Assembly: GCF_002934005.1 (NCBI RefSeq)
Contig: NZ_PGEM01000024.1
Span: 20,070 to 84,069 of the forward strand
Source: Cuspidothrix issatschenkoi CHARLIE-1
Lineage (GTDB): Bacteria > Cyanobacteriota > Cyanobacteriia > Cyanobacteriales > Nostocaceae
Direction: 5' to 3'
DNA length: 64,000 bases
Shown: positions 63,913 to 64,000 of the stretch, piece after piece
How positions within the stretch are numbered: the first letter of the stretch is position 1
How the letters are laid out: each line of letters starts with the position of its first letter
Program-made: the position numbers and the translations under genes
The notes under the pieces: generated by a model
What the model was told of the DNA's origin: nothing
What the model saw: only the letters and a program-made list of their open reading frames with translations
Database searches by the model: none

Positions 63913-64000
63913 GCCATAGCAGGTGACAGTGTGAAAAGTCTTTTACTATCTAGGGTTTGCTGAAAAAGTTGTCTGTGAGGAGAGGGAACTCTTAACTGGG

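Noticed and set aside
1..64000. tRNA and rRNA genes
   Set aside because: No cloverleaf-type T-arm or conserved rRNA segment was found by eye. A tRNAscan-type search would be decisive.

Overview
The window looks like chromosomal DNA from a filamentous, heterocyst-type cyanobacterium (Nostocales; an Anabaena/Dolichospermum/Nostoc-like genome is my inference). The evidence is a recognisable NtcA regulator, CrtR beta-carotene hydroxylase and cytochrome c6, frequent HIP1 octamers (GCGATCGC), heptameric short tandem repeats, XisH- and Uma2-type families, and many small palindromic or MITE-like repeats between genes. No rRNA, tRNA or CRISPR array was recognised.

Layout. 0-3.6 kb: 3' part of a four-ACT aspartate kinase, a YnfA-type membrane protein, and a minus-strand operon (small protein, cytochrome c6-like protein, aldo/keto reductase). 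3.8-11.3 kb: an accessory stretch rich in toxin-antitoxin genes (HicB-like, ParDE-like, MazEF-like, UPF0175/DUF3368 and HigBA-like) around two housekeeping genes, crtR and pyk. The MazF-like toxin is split by a 208-bp insertion with an 8-bp target duplication, and the DUF3368 toxin is truncated. 11.7-14.2 kb: dTDP-rhamnose genes rfbC-rfbD-rfbA. 14.3-21.1 kb: aldolase, DUF3146, YqgF-like, DUF3084, ntcA, fabI, hisB. 21.2-25.4 kb: an ABC ATPase and an ABC-2 permease flank a Wza-like export protein and a 0.9-kb gap with a probable structured RNA. 25.6-33.9 kb: membrane proteins, a double-domain CobA-like ATPase, NuiA-like and Uma2 proteins, a ModB-ModC fusion and an intact UPF0175/DUF3368 pair. 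34-38.1 kb: a decayed IS next to a truncated xisH, then proS and an acyltransferase.

38.5-45.9 kb is the most coherent accessory system. Three small precursors with double-glycine-type leaders are followed by a C39-peptidase ABC exporter and an HlyD-type adaptor, then by a LuxR-type response regulator and a histidine kinase. Strong intrinsic terminators sit between the precursor genes, suggesting graded or conditional expression. The likely logic is that the kinase and regulator sense a signal, precursors are made, the C39 domain cuts the leader, and the ABC/HlyD pair exports the core peptides.

46-64 kb: RNase Z, a PrxQ-like peroxiredoxin, a cysteine desulfurase flanked by restriction-modification remnants, a PEP-synthase-like protein, a TnpB-only transposon beside a 5'-shortened mgtC gene, recF with a partial duplicate of its 5' end, a Ca2+-type P-ATPase, a propeller/transglutaminase protein and a conserved unknown protein.

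Between genes there are at least two MITE families that can be defined from the sequence. One has GTAAG ends and 8-bp target duplications, resembling the IS66 family. The other has GGACTTACGCA ends.
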